Source of the DNA: a virus | Length of the DNA stretch: 33,516 nucleotides | IMG/VR virus record: IMGVR_UViG_3300050120_000047 | Coordinates: 1-33,516 of that record | Reading direction: 5' to 3' (one strand) | In this document: positions 14,646 through 21,578 of the stretch, piece by piece | How the letters are laid out: each line of letters starts with the position of its first letter | Position numbering within the stretch: the first letter of the stretch is position 1 | Program-made: the position numbers and the translations under genes | Notes under the pieces: generated by a model | The model's input: only the letters and a program-made list of their open reading frames with translations | Database searches by the model: none | What the model was told of the DNA's origin: nothing

Positions 14646-16985
14646 TCAGAATGCGTAGCTCAGGCCGATAGGCGGCGCGGCGGCGGACGGGTCGAAACCG
14701 GAGCGGCCGGTCTGCGGGCGCGCAACCTCGTTGGCAACGTGCGTGGTGACCGCCTTGCCGACGGCGCGGCCGTCGAGGTTGACGGTCGAGTTGACCTGCA
14801 CGGTCTGACCCTTGCGGGGGGCGACGTAGGGTGATGACGCCGTGTGGGCGGATGCAGCTTGCTTCGGGCTGGGCGACGCTGCCACGCGCGGCACTGAGTG
14901 CACGGACTTGATCGTGGGGATGCGTGGCGGCGGCAGGCTTGCCACAGTGTTCATCGATCCTGCCGGCGGGGCGGTGATCCACTGGATAGGCGGTGGGGCG
15001 ACGCCGCCCCCCGCAAGCTTTCGATCTTCCCGCGTCGCCCATGCGTCGCCTGCATTGAGCGCAGCGTTCGCGCCCCTCGCGACAGCGTGTGCACCTTCGA
15101 CCGTTTTGTCCTTGACCCATCCAATCGCCTTGCCAACGCGCGAATTGGCGATGTATTCCCAAATCTTGGTGATGATGTTCGAGATGGCGTGGAACGCCTT
15201 TGAAACCCCATCTACGATGAAATCGAACACTGCCCCCATGATGTGCCCGAAAAGCTTGGCGAACGGCTCAAGGCGTTTCCAAACCGCTTGAATGGACGTC
15301 CATACCCATTGGATGCCCTCACGAAACGCCGTCGAGACGATGTGCCAGACCTTCATCACGTAGGGGCCAATGGTCGCCCAGTGCCGGTAGATGTAGATGC
15401 CGGCTGCAGCAACGGCCATGATGGCGAGGCCGATGGGGTTTGCGAGCAGCGCACGCCCGACCCACATCAGCGCGTTGCCGAGAAAGCCGAGGATCGTCGG
15501 GATCTTCGTGACGCCACTCACAACCAGCCCGCCGAAACGACCGGCAAGCGCACCGATAGAGCGCAGCAGACTACCGCCACCCAGCAGCAGACCGAGTCCC
15601 TGAAACCCGACCCGTACCAGGGTGAGCGCGCCGCCAAACGCCAGCGCCGCCGATAGCCCAGCAAAGCCCAGCGCCAGGTACTTCACGGTGGTCTGATTCT
15701 CGCGCGCCCAATCAGTGAACTTGGTCAGCCAGTCGGTCAGCTTGATCAGGGCCGGAATCAGCACCGGCACCACCGACATCAACGTGGCCGTCTTGAAGTT
15801 CTCCCACTGCGCCGAGAGTGCTTCGCCGGCAATCTTCGGGTCATGGCTGACCGCCGCCTTGTAGGCGTTCCCGACGCTCATCGTCTGCTGAATGTTGGCC
15901 GCGTCACGAATGAAGTTCTGCGGCTTGGCGGCGAACTCAGCCATCATCGCGGCGGCCGACTGATTGCCTCGCATGGCTTGGTTGATATGAGTCAGCAGCT
16001 GATCTTGCGTGATGTTCTTGCCGTATTTTTTGTAAATGGCAGGGATCAGCACCTTTTGTGACCACTCGAACGGGTTCGATGCCGCCAGGTTGGCATCCTT
16101 CATCGCGCCGACCGTCGTCTCTTGTGTGGTGGTGCTTAGCGCCGTATTGGCTTTCACCAGCCCCAGCGATTCCAGCAAAGGGAGCGATTTCTTGTTGATG
16201 TATCCCTGAATCGCCCAGCGGTAGAACGCCGCCTGCATCGGGCCAACACCGCGCGAGCCACCGCCACCGCCGCCACTCGATGCGTTCTCTTGAATCAGCG
16301 TCGGCAGGATCGTGTATTTGTAGGCATCGCTCAGCTGGAACTTGGCCTGTCGGGTGTACTGAAACACGCCCTTGAATGCCTCCGGTGTCACGCGGCCTTG
16401 CGTGGCAATGATGGCCTTCGCCATCATGCCGGCCTGCTTCTCGAAGTCCGGCATGTTTTTGGCGGCGCCGATGACATCCAATGCCTTGGTCATCGAATAA
16501 GCCAGATCCTTGGCGTTGCCGCTGACCTTGCCTTCCGACGATGACTGAAGCACCGCCTGCACGCGCGTCACAATCGGGAGCGCCTGCCGCGCCTCGTCCA
16601 GATTGCCCAGGATATTCTTCAGATCAAGCAATGAACTCAGGTTCTGGTTCACCGTGCTGGTGATCACCGTGTGCGTGTTCTTCCACGCATCGCTGACCGC
16701 GCCGGCAATCTCGACCTGATTCCAGCCGGCCATCTTCAACCGGTTCAGCGTCGAGGCGTACTCTTCGGCCGGCTTCAATGCATGGTCGAAGATTTTCAGC
16801 CCGAAGAAGCCGGTCGCCATCATGGCGCCACCGATCATCATCCGCTTCTGCATCAGCTCCATCGTGGATTGCAGACGCTTGGCGTCGCCATCCACCTTGG
16901 CAAACTGCCGCGACATGCCGAGCAAGCCACCGGATACGCCGTTGATCAGCGATACCCGTACCGCCACCTTGTAGGCTTCAAACAT
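14646..16985 (-). CDS. Tail tape measure protein (779 aa)
   Basis: This is the longest gene in the window, starting at ATG 16985. The N-terminus is coiled-coil-like (LLGMSRQFAKVDGDAKRLQS) with a membrane-like AMMATGFFGLKIF segment. A Gly run (SSGGGGGGSRGVG) lies near residue 235, and hydrophobic stretches (LALGFAGLSAALAFGGALTL, IGLAIMAVAAAGIYIY) lie in the second half; both are normal for tape measures. By the usual rule of about 1.5 angstrom per residue, 779 residues predict a tail near 115-120 nm. Its position between tail assembly chaperones and baseplate genes confirms the role. It shares its promoter-proximal edge with a plus-strand gene only 14 bases away. Confidence 0.92.
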   Translation of the reverse strand: MFEAYKVAVRVSLINGVSGGLLGMSRQFAKVDGDAKRLQSTMELMQKRMMIGGAMMATGFFGLKIFDHALKPAEEYASTLNRLKMAGWNQVEIAGAVSDAWKNTHTVITSTVNQNLSSLLDLKNILGNLDEARQALPIVTRVQAVLQSSSEGKVSGNAKDLAYSMTKALDVIGAAKNMPDFEKQAGMMAKAIIATQGRVTPEAFKGVFQYTRQAKFQLSDAYKYTILPTLIQENASSGGGGGGSRGVGPMQAAFYRWAIQGYINKKSLPLLESLGLVKANTALSTTTQETTVGAMKDANLAASNPFEWSQKVLIPAIYKKYGKNITQDQLLTHINQAMRGNQSAAAMMAEFAAKPQNFIRDAANIQQTMSVGNAYKAAVSHDPKIAGEALSAQWENFKTATLMSVVPVLIPALIKLTDWLTKFTDWARENQTTVKYLALGFAGLSAALAFGGALTLVRVGFQGLGLLLGGGSLLRSIGALAGRFGGLVVSGVTKIPTILGFLGNALMWVGRALLANPIGLAIMAVAAAGIYIYRHWATIGPYVMKVWHIVSTAFREGIQWVWTSIQAVWKRLEPFAKLFGHIMGAVFDFIVDGVSKAFHAISNIITKIWEYIANSRVGKAIGWVKDKTVEGAHAVARGANAALNAGDAWATREDRKLAGGGVAPPPIQWITAPPAGSMNTVASLPPPRIPTIKSVHSVPRVAASPSPKQAASAHTASSPYVAPRKGQTVQVNSTVNLDGRAVGKAVTTHVANEVARPQTGRSGFDPSAAAPPIGLSYAF

Positions 16986-16999
16986 GGTAAAAGGGCCTT

Positions 17000-17224
17000 A
17001 TGCGTCTACAGAATCGGGTTCAAGGGTGGCTGGCGGATCGCGTGCGGTGGGTGCAATACCCACCCGAGCGCGACGCCCGCTTTTCACGTCGTGCGCTGGC
17101 GCCGAAGAGCCGCGCGTTGCCGCTCGACATGCGGATTGCCATCGGAGCGTTGTCGCTCTTCTGGATGATCATTTTGTTTGCGGTGATAGCTGCGATGCTG
17201 GCTTTTCTGGTGGCGCTGCTGTGA
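17000..17224 (+). CDS. Small membrane protein of a reversed moron cassette (74 aa)
   Basis: The ATG at 17000 has an AAAAGGG site 8 bases upstream, and the frame ends at TGA 17222-17224 overlapping the next GTG. Residues about 1-43 are basic (RVQGWLADRVRWVQYPPERD), and residues about 47-73 form one strong transmembrane helix (IGALSLFWMIILFAVIAAML). It is transcribed against all surrounding late genes, which is typical of a moron expressed from a prophage. A single-span inner-membrane protein followed by a secreted one would suit superinfection exclusion or envelope modification, but no homologue is recognised. No convincing promoter was found upstream; it would have to lie inside the tape measure gene. 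Confidence 0.55.
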   Translation: MRLQNRVQGWLADRVRWVQYPPERDARFSRRALAPKSRALPLDMRIAIGALSLFWMIILFAVIAAMLAFLVALL

Positions 17225-17679
17225 ATCGCTTTCGATGGCTCGTTTTCGGACTCTTGCTTTGCGCGTCGCTCCCCGTGATGGCGGCCACCCCGGCTTACAA
17301 ACCGGGGACGTATGACAGCCCCGGCGACATCTTCGACGCCATGTATGGATTCCGCACCTTCAATCACGAGCCCATCGAAAAGCTTCTGCAGGAACACGGT
17401 CTACACATCACGCTCGTGGCCGTTGATACCGTTGAATTTCTTGGCCCTCAGGATGGGGAGAGGCCTGGTGACGTGGTTTACGACATATATGTTGAAGGGG
17501 TGGCGCCAAAGGACATGCCGTGCGGTATGAGTGGACTTATTGGGACGAGCGACGAACCCGATATCGAGGAGTTCATTCGCCGGAAGGGACGTTTCCCGGT
17601 TGCTGATGAAAATGGTCAGAATCCAACTGGGAAATTGATGTTCTGGGCTGCCACAGGGCGATGCTCGAAGGCGTACTGA
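17221..17679 (+). CDS. Secreted protein of a reversed moron cassette (152 aa)
   Basis: A GTG at 17221 overlaps the preceding TGA (GTGA). The N-terminus MNRFRWLVFGLLLCASLPVM is a Sec signal peptide with a likely cut after the Ala pair at 21-22. The mature part is acidic, begins TPAYKPGTYDSPGD and has two cysteines (Cys101 and Cys148) that could form a disulfide in the periplasm. The base composition is visibly lower in GC than that of the tail genes on both sides, consistent with transfer. It ends seven bases from the convergent tail gene at 17687. The function is unknown; it is unlikely to be a virion protein because it is secreted and reversed. Confidence 0.65.
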   Translation: MNRFRWLVFGLLLCASLPVMAATPAYKPGTYDSPGDIFDAMYGFRTFNHEPIEKLLQEHGLHITLVAVDTVEFLGPQDGERPGDVVYDIYVEGVAPKDMPCGMSGLIGTSDEPDIEEFIRRKGRFPVADENGQNPTGKLMFWAATGRCSKAY

Positions 17680-17686
17680 AGTGGCC

Positions 17687-18178
17687 TCACTTCGTCTCGA
17701 ACCCGTACCCGAGCCCCTCGTGGATGACATCGCCCTCCACAAGACCCGCCATCAAGGCAGCTCCCACGATCTTCTCGATTCGGTGTTTGTTGTGGATCGC
17801 TGCCGGCCCCAGTACGGGACGCGGCGGCATCTTGGTGGTGCCGAACTCGTGATAGACCATGACCTGGTCTTCCGAGCCGATGGCCGCTTCAAAACCTTCC
17901 ACTCGGTGTGTGATCGAGTCGCGCAAGTCGCCGGTTCGCAGCAACGGGGCATCTGGCTCGTACCCTAACCGGGCCTTTTCCGCCTCCGTGCTGTCCGCGA
18001 GCGCTTCCCATGCCGGGAACGGGCCGACCGATGCCTGGTACTGGCCGATCTCCGCCTTTGCACTGGTTTCGATGGCCTTGGCGACGTGGTGCAGCCCGGT
18101 CTGTAGCGCCACCACCGTCGCCACTTCACGTTCCATCAGATGCACCGCGAAAGCCCCGAAGCTGTCGAACGATCGCAT
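17687..18178 (-). CDS. Tail completion protein, HK97 gp10-like (163 aa)
   Basis: The ATG at 18178 lies just after the G-T extension. The sequence has the HK97 gp10/virion-morphogenesis signature: an N-terminal helix (TVVALQTGLHHVAKAIETSA), then LLRTGDLRDSITHRVEG and VMVYHEFGTTKMPPRPVLGP, matching the common G-L-R-S-I and EFGT--MP-RP-L motifs. Such proteins act at the neck or tail terminator. In this gene order it lies between the tail assembly chaperones and the tape measure, which is less usual than placement with the head connectors, so its precise role is open. The C-terminus borders the moron cassette. Confidence 0.75.
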   Translation of the reverse strand: MRSFDSFGAFAVHLMEREVATVVALQTGLHHVAKAIETSAKAEIGQYQASVGPFPAWEALADSTEAEKARLGYEPDAPLLRTGDLRDSITHRVEGFEAAIGSEDQVMVYHEFGTTKMPPRPVLGPAAIHNKHRIEKIVGAALMAGLVEGDVIHEGLGYGFETK

Positions 18179-18181
18179 GGC

Positions 18182-18723
18182 TCAGTCCTTCGCAAACTGC
18201 ATCGTTGACCAGTCAAACGTACTGCCTTCCATCTCGCTAAACACGATGCACCATGCGGCGCGCGTCACGTCGTCGAGTTGGAAGGCCACATCGAACGGGA
18301 TACCGCCGCGAACCAGCCACAGGCATTCGCGGATGGGCGCGGCGGTGGCTAGTTTTTTAACGCGGCCTTGTCCGCTTCCGGATCGGGTGCGCCGAAGTTT
18401 TCCTGCACGCCCTTCATCACCGCTTCGATGCCGGCCTCGTCCAGGCGCTGGATCAGTGCCTCAACCTCGCGCTTGGTGGACAGCGCCGGCAGCTTGTCGT
18501 CGTTGATGCCGGTCACGTACAGCAGCGGCAACACCATGCCCATGTAGACCTGATTTTTTGCCGACTCGCCCAGCATCTCGACCAGACGGTATTGCGCCAG
18601 CACGCCGGGCTTGCGCAGGGTGATGACGCGTCCGGAGGCATCCGTCACGACCTGTTCGGCTGCCGCCTTGGCAATCAGTTCTTCACTCGGCGTCAGGGTG
18701 AGCTTTACGGCTTGCTCATCCAT
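18182..18723 (-). CDS. Tail assembly chaperone G-T fusion made by -1 frameshift (180 aa)
   Basis: This is the extended product of the 18349-18723 gene. The slippery heptamer A AAA AAC sits at complement 18358-18352 in the zero frame, immediately before the TAG stop at 18351-18349. After a minus-1 slip, translation continues for 56 codons (LATAAPIRECLWLVRGGIPF, then DVAFQLDDVTRAAWCIVFSE) to a TGA at 18184-18182, filling the gap before the next gene. It lacks its own start and ribosome site, which fits a frameshift-only T domain. In lambda, gpG and gpG-T scaffold tail assembly around the tape measure and T recruits tail tube subunits. Order and site agree with that model; the fusion itself needs a proteomic check. 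Confidence 0.8.
18349..18723 (-). CDS. Tail assembly chaperone G (zero-frame product, 124 aa)
   Basis: I chose the ATG at 18723, with AAGGTG five bases upstream. A GTG one codon earlier at 18726 is possible but too close to that ribosome site. The product has beta-strand openings (VKLTLTPSEELIAKAAAEQV), a basic RVITLRKPGVLAQYRLVE segment and a helical end with EALIQRLDEAGIEAV. It follows the tail tube gene with a one-base overlap, the place of gpG or gp14-type chaperones. Translation normally stops at TAG right after the slippery heptamer; a fraction shifts to produce the G-T form. Confidence 0.8.
   Translation of the reverse strand: MDEQAVKLTLTPSEELIAKAAAEQVVTDASGRVITLRKPGVLAQYRLVEMLGESAKNQVYMGMVLPLLYVTGINDDKLPALSTKREVEALIQRLDEAGIEAVMKGVQENFGAPDPEADKAALKN
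18352..18358 (-). promoter_or_regulatory. Programmed -1 ribosomal frameshift site (A AAA AAC)
   Basis: The minus-strand codons TTA AAA AAC TAG place the ideal slippery heptamer A AAA AAC in the zero frame, followed directly by a stop. This heptamer is among the strongest minus-1 sites known in bacteria and is the usual way tailed phages make the G-T tail chaperone. A downstream stem-loop was not resolved by eye. Confidence 0.85.
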
Positions 18724-19160
18724 CACAGCACCTTCAGGCGCTTGGAGGCCGACCAGCCGATGGTCTGGGCTACCTTGTCATCGCCGCGTTTCTTGCCGGC
18801 CTCCTGAAACTTGAAGACCACGCCGATGTAGCGATACTGCGACACCGATCCATTGGCCTCGCTGATCGTCTCGGTGATCGTGGCCGGGTTGGTGATCTTG
18901 CCGGCGTAGTAGTCCGCTTCCATCTGCGCGAAGTAGTCGTCGATCACGCTGTCCGATCGGTCCATTTCGACCGAGCCTTTCCAGCCAGCCGGCAGTTCGG
19001 CGAAACGGTTCACGCCGTCCAGTCCGTGCGAGGTCAGTTCCTTGGTTTCCTGCTTGGCATCGAAGCCGGTGGTGGTCGTGGGCAGGCGCAGCGGCCCGGT
19101 GGAAAGGGTCAGGTCGATGAAAACATCGCGGCCGACGGTGAAGCCATTGGTGGCGGGCAT
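18723..19160 (-). CDS. Tail tube protein (145 aa)
   Basis: The ATG at 19160 starts a 145-residue product, MPATNGFTVGRDVFIDLTLS, with LPTTTTGFDAKQETKELTS and a DGVNRFAELPAGWKGSVEMD segment. The alternating strands and size match tail tube proteins of contractile phages, and it sits directly downstream of the sheath gene. It polymerises as stacked hexamers inside the sheath. Two terminator-like hairpins lie between sheath and tube. Expression of tube relative to sheath may therefore depend on read-through, which is inference. Confidence 0.82.
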   Translation of the reverse strand: MPATNGFTVGRDVFIDLTLSTGPLRLPTTTTGFDAKQETKELTSHGLDGVNRFAELPAGWKGSVEMDRSDSVIDDYFAQMEADYYAGKITNPATITETISEANGSVSQYRYIGVVFKFQEAGKKRGDDKVAQTIGWSASKRLKVL

Positions 19161-19176
19161 GAGCGATCTCCGAATG

Positions 19177-19200
19177 AAAACGGCTCCGCGAGGGAGCCGT
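19177..19200 (-). terminator. Terminator-like hairpin upstream of the tail tube gene
   Basis: The minus strand reads ACGGCTCC, a five-base loop, GGAGCCGT, then TTT. The eight-base stem is perfect, but the T run is short (four T counting the last stem base). It lies 16 bases upstream of the tube start codon, so it could act as an attenuator, a processed mRNA 5' hairpin or a weak terminator. Confidence 0.6.
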
Positions 19201-19208
19201 CAGGGCAT

Positions 19209-19231
19209 AAAAAAAGCCCCGGTGAAGGGGC
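19209..19231 (-). terminator. Intrinsic terminator after the tail sheath gene
   Basis: On the minus strand GCCCC pairs with GGGGC around a six-base loop, then seven T residues follow. It comes first in transcription order, just after the sheath stop, and forms a tandem pair with the hairpin at 19177-19200. Together they may lower transcription from sheath into tube unless antiterminated. Confidence 0.7.
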
Positions 19232-19258
19232 GTCAGGAAACGGGGTTGGGGGAGAGCG

Positions 19259-21043
19259 TCAGGCCGGGGTGGTCTGCTGGCGGGTGATCGTCACGGACTG
19301 GCCGCCTTCGATGTTGAGAAGGAACTTCTCGACCACGGACAGGTAGCGCACCTTCACGTCCGCCTGCAGGTAGCCGAGCGCGATCCGGTTCGGCGGGTTG
19401 TTGGTGAGGTCGCACTGCACGCTGAAGTCGTCCACCTGCCGCTGATCCTGCTGAGCCTGCAGGAACGCATCCAGCGTGGTCTTCACCTGCCGGCGCAGCG
19501 GGTCATTGGTCTGCGCCGATTGCAGTTTGCCGATAAACAAGCCCAAGCCCGCCGCGAACGTCGAGGCTTCGTAGTTGGTCATGCGGGTGTAGTTGTCGCC
19601 GCTGGTCGTCGAGTTCGAGCTGGTGTTGTGGCCGATGCGGACACCGAAGCTGTTGCCGGCCGGGATCGGGTTGGCGATCACGTCCAGACCCGCTTGCGCG
19701 AGCTGCTGCAGGTCGGCGGTCGAATAGACCAGGTTCTGGTAGCTCTTCTGGGTGCCAACCACGCCATACAGCGGCTTGTTCAAGCTCGATTCCTGCGGGG
19801 CGAGGTTCGCCAGACGGCCGGCGACGAAACCCTGCGGCGAAATCAGACGGGTGACGCCGTTGGTCACGTCGTTGAAGTACACCCAGTCGCCGAGCAGCAG
19901 CTTGCTGGCGTAGCTGTCGATGCCGGCCGATGCCTTGGCGGCAACCGCTGCAGCGATGGTGTCGCCAGCGGGACCGGTCAGCACCATGTAAGTGCCTTCG
20001 GACAAGCCGTAGGCGTTCTGTGCGCTCCAGGTGGTGGAATCGTCAGCATCGGCCAGCGCTGCCACGCTCGCGCCGGTGTTGCGCAGCGAGTACAGACCTT
20101 TGCGCGGTACGGTGTCCTGCCCGAGCAGCACGGACGCCGTGATGGTGGTCGCGCCATCGGTGCCCGCGGCGAACACTTGCGTCTGGCCGGCCGTGCCGAC
20201 AGCCGGCGCCGAGGTGCCCGCACCTGCCGTGGCCACCACGATCTGCGAGGGGCCACGCAGCCCGCTCAAGCCGTTGTTGACGGCATTGGCGATGGCAATC
20301 CACAACGCATTGCCGGACAGACCCGCGCCGATGTTGTCGAACACTTCGGGCACTTGGCCGGGAATGGCGACGGTGAGGCGGAACGTACCGGACTGACTGC
20401 CGTTGGCGAGCACCGCTTGCACGGAGTTGCCGAGCGTGCCGGTGTACTTCGCCGTCAGCACCGCGCCAGCCACGGACAGGGCTGCGGTTGCCGTGGCGCC
20501 GGTGCCCGCGGAAACGGGCGTGACGGTGGCGGTCGGTGCAACGGTGTAGCCGCTGCCGGGGTTGGTGATCGTGACGGTGGTCAGCGAGCCGATGCCATTG
20601 ACGATGGCCGTCGCCTGAACGCCGCCAGCCGGTGGCGCACCGAGCGCGATCGTGGCGCCCGTGGTGTAGCCGGTCAGGGTGCCGGCGAGGGTAATCGAGG
20701 CCACCGCGCCGTTGTTCAGCGTGGCGGTCGCCGCGACATCGGTGCCATCGGTGACACGCACGCAGCGGAAGTTGTTGGCGCCCTGCATCACGGCAGCAGC
20801 CACCGCGGTGCCGAGGTCATACTTGCGGTTCTGGATCGCGCCGAACTGACGCGCATAGTCGGCCATGTTGGCGACGGTGGTCGGTGCATTGGCCGGGCCC
20901 CATGCGGCGGTGCCGACAAGACCAAGGACGTTGCTGGGTACGCCGTTGAGCAACGCAACGGAGGGTGGCACGATCTGCACATACAGGTCGGGCACGATCA
21001 GCGCGGTGGTATTCAGTGCGCCCTGCTGGGTAATCTGGGACAT
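19259..21043 (-). CDS. Contractile tail sheath protein (594 aa)
   Basis: The ATG at 21043 follows GGAG. The N-terminus (VPDLYVQIVPPSVALLNGVP, then NVLGLVGTAAWGP) is the hallmark of phage sheath proteins. The C-terminal domain has INPIPAG-like ANPIPAGNSFGVRIGHN and the sheath-specific LLNIEGGQSVTI end. Residues about 107-195 look like an inserted, Gly-Thr-rich beta domain (VTITNPGSGYTVAPTATVTP) of a type found on many virion surfaces. The protein makes the contractile outer tube, which is the strongest evidence that this is a myovirus-type phage. Confidence 0.95.
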   Translation of the reverse strand: MSQITQQGALNTTALIVPDLYVQIVPPSVALLNGVPSNVLGLVGTAAWGPANAPTTVANMADYARQFGAIQNRKYDLGTAVAAAVMQGANNFRCVRVTDGTDVAATATLNNGAVASITLAGTLTGYTTGATIALGAPPAGGVQATAIVNGIGSLTTVTITNPGSGYTVAPTATVTPVSAGTGATATAALSVAGAVLTAKYTGTLGNSVQAVLANGSQSGTFRLTVAIPGQVPEVFDNIGAGLSGNALWIAIANAVNNGLSGLRGPSQIVVATAGAGTSAPAVGTAGQTQVFAAGTDGATTITASVLLGQDTVPRKGLYSLRNTGASVAALADADDSTTWSAQNAYGLSEGTYMVLTGPAGDTIAAAVAAKASAGIDSYASKLLLGDWVYFNDVTNGVTRLISPQGFVAGRLANLAPQESSLNKPLYGVVGTQKSYQNLVYSTADLQQLAQAGLDVIANPIPAGNSFGVRIGHNTSSNSTTSGDNYTRMTNYEASTFAAGLGLFIGKLQSAQTNDPLRRQVKTTLDAFLQAQQDQRQVDDFSVQCDLTNNPPNRIALGYLQADVKVRYLSVVEKFLLNIEGGQSVTITRQQTTPA

Positions 21044-21079
21044 GGTGTTACTCCGGGGTCAGAAGCCCGACAGGGCGGG

Positions 21080-21325
21080 TCAGGAAGGGTCGGCATCCGA
21101 AGCGGCGACATCGGCGGCCGGATCGGATGGCAGTGCGGGTTCGGTGGGCTCGGGAATCGGTTCCGGAACGGGCTCACTCTCGGCATCCGAAGCGGCAACA
21201 TCGGGTGCGCTCGACGACACCACGTTCGGGGCGCTTTCGGAGGCGAGGATGGCGGCCTCATCAGCAGCAGGAATCACGTCGCCGGGCTGGTAGGCGCCGA
21301 AGGGATGGATGACGGTCAGGGACAT
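21080..21325 (-). CDS. Small acidic Pro-rich protein of the tail region (81 aa)
   Basis: I chose the ATG at 21325. The first 35 residues (MSLTVIHPFGAYQPGDVIP, then an acidic helix AADEAAILASE) look like a small folded domain. The rest is low-complexity and contains a duplicated APDVAASDAES/AADVAASDADPS unit around EPVPEPIPEPTEPALP. HPFG-Y-PGD-I openings occur in short proteins next to tail sheath genes of Mu-like phages. Function unknown; the disordered tail could be a flexible linker to a partner. Confidence 0.6.
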   Translation of the reverse strand: MSLTVIHPFGAYQPGDVIPAADEAAILASESAPNVVSSSAPDVAASDAESEPVPEPIPEPTEPALPSDPAADVAASDADPS

Positions 21326-21350
21326 GGCGAGCCTCACTGGTAGTTGATGA

Positions 21351-21578
21351 TCATTGATACGTGGTGGTGACGAGGCGCGCACTGGCGCCTGCGTAGCCGG
21401 TGAAGTAGGTGAGCAGCGCATCGCCCTGAGGGCCGGAAAGCAGCGCCTCCACGGTGGTGCTGGCGGACGATTGCGAAGGATCCACCACGATCGAGCCGCT
21501 GAACGTGATCTCGCCCGCACAAGCTGCGGCGCATGCACAACTGCCGATCAGCAGCGCCCATACTTTTGCGCGGCGCAT
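21351..21578 (-). CDS. Small exported protein beside the fibre gene (75 aa)
   Basis: The ATG at 21578 overlaps the TGA of the fibre gene (TGATG). The first 22 residues (MRRAKVWALLIGSCACAAAC) form a signal peptide rich in cysteine, with a possible lipobox-like AAAC although an ideal L-x-x-C is missing. The mature part is one short strand-rich segment (GEITFSGSIVVDPSQSSAST, then VEALLSGPQGDALLTYFTGY). A secreted protein inside a virion structural operon is unusual; see findings. Function unknown. Confidence 0.6.
   Translation of the reverse strand: MRRAKVWALLIGSCACAAACAGEITFSGSIVVDPSQSSASTTVEALLSGPQGDALLTYFTGYAGASARLVTTTYQ

Noticed and set aside
19520-21343. Very long plus-strand open frame (607 codons) opposite the tail sheath region
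   Set aside because: The product is Arg/Gly/His-rich shadow of the GC-rich sheath gene, has no domain, and crosses several real minus-strand genes.
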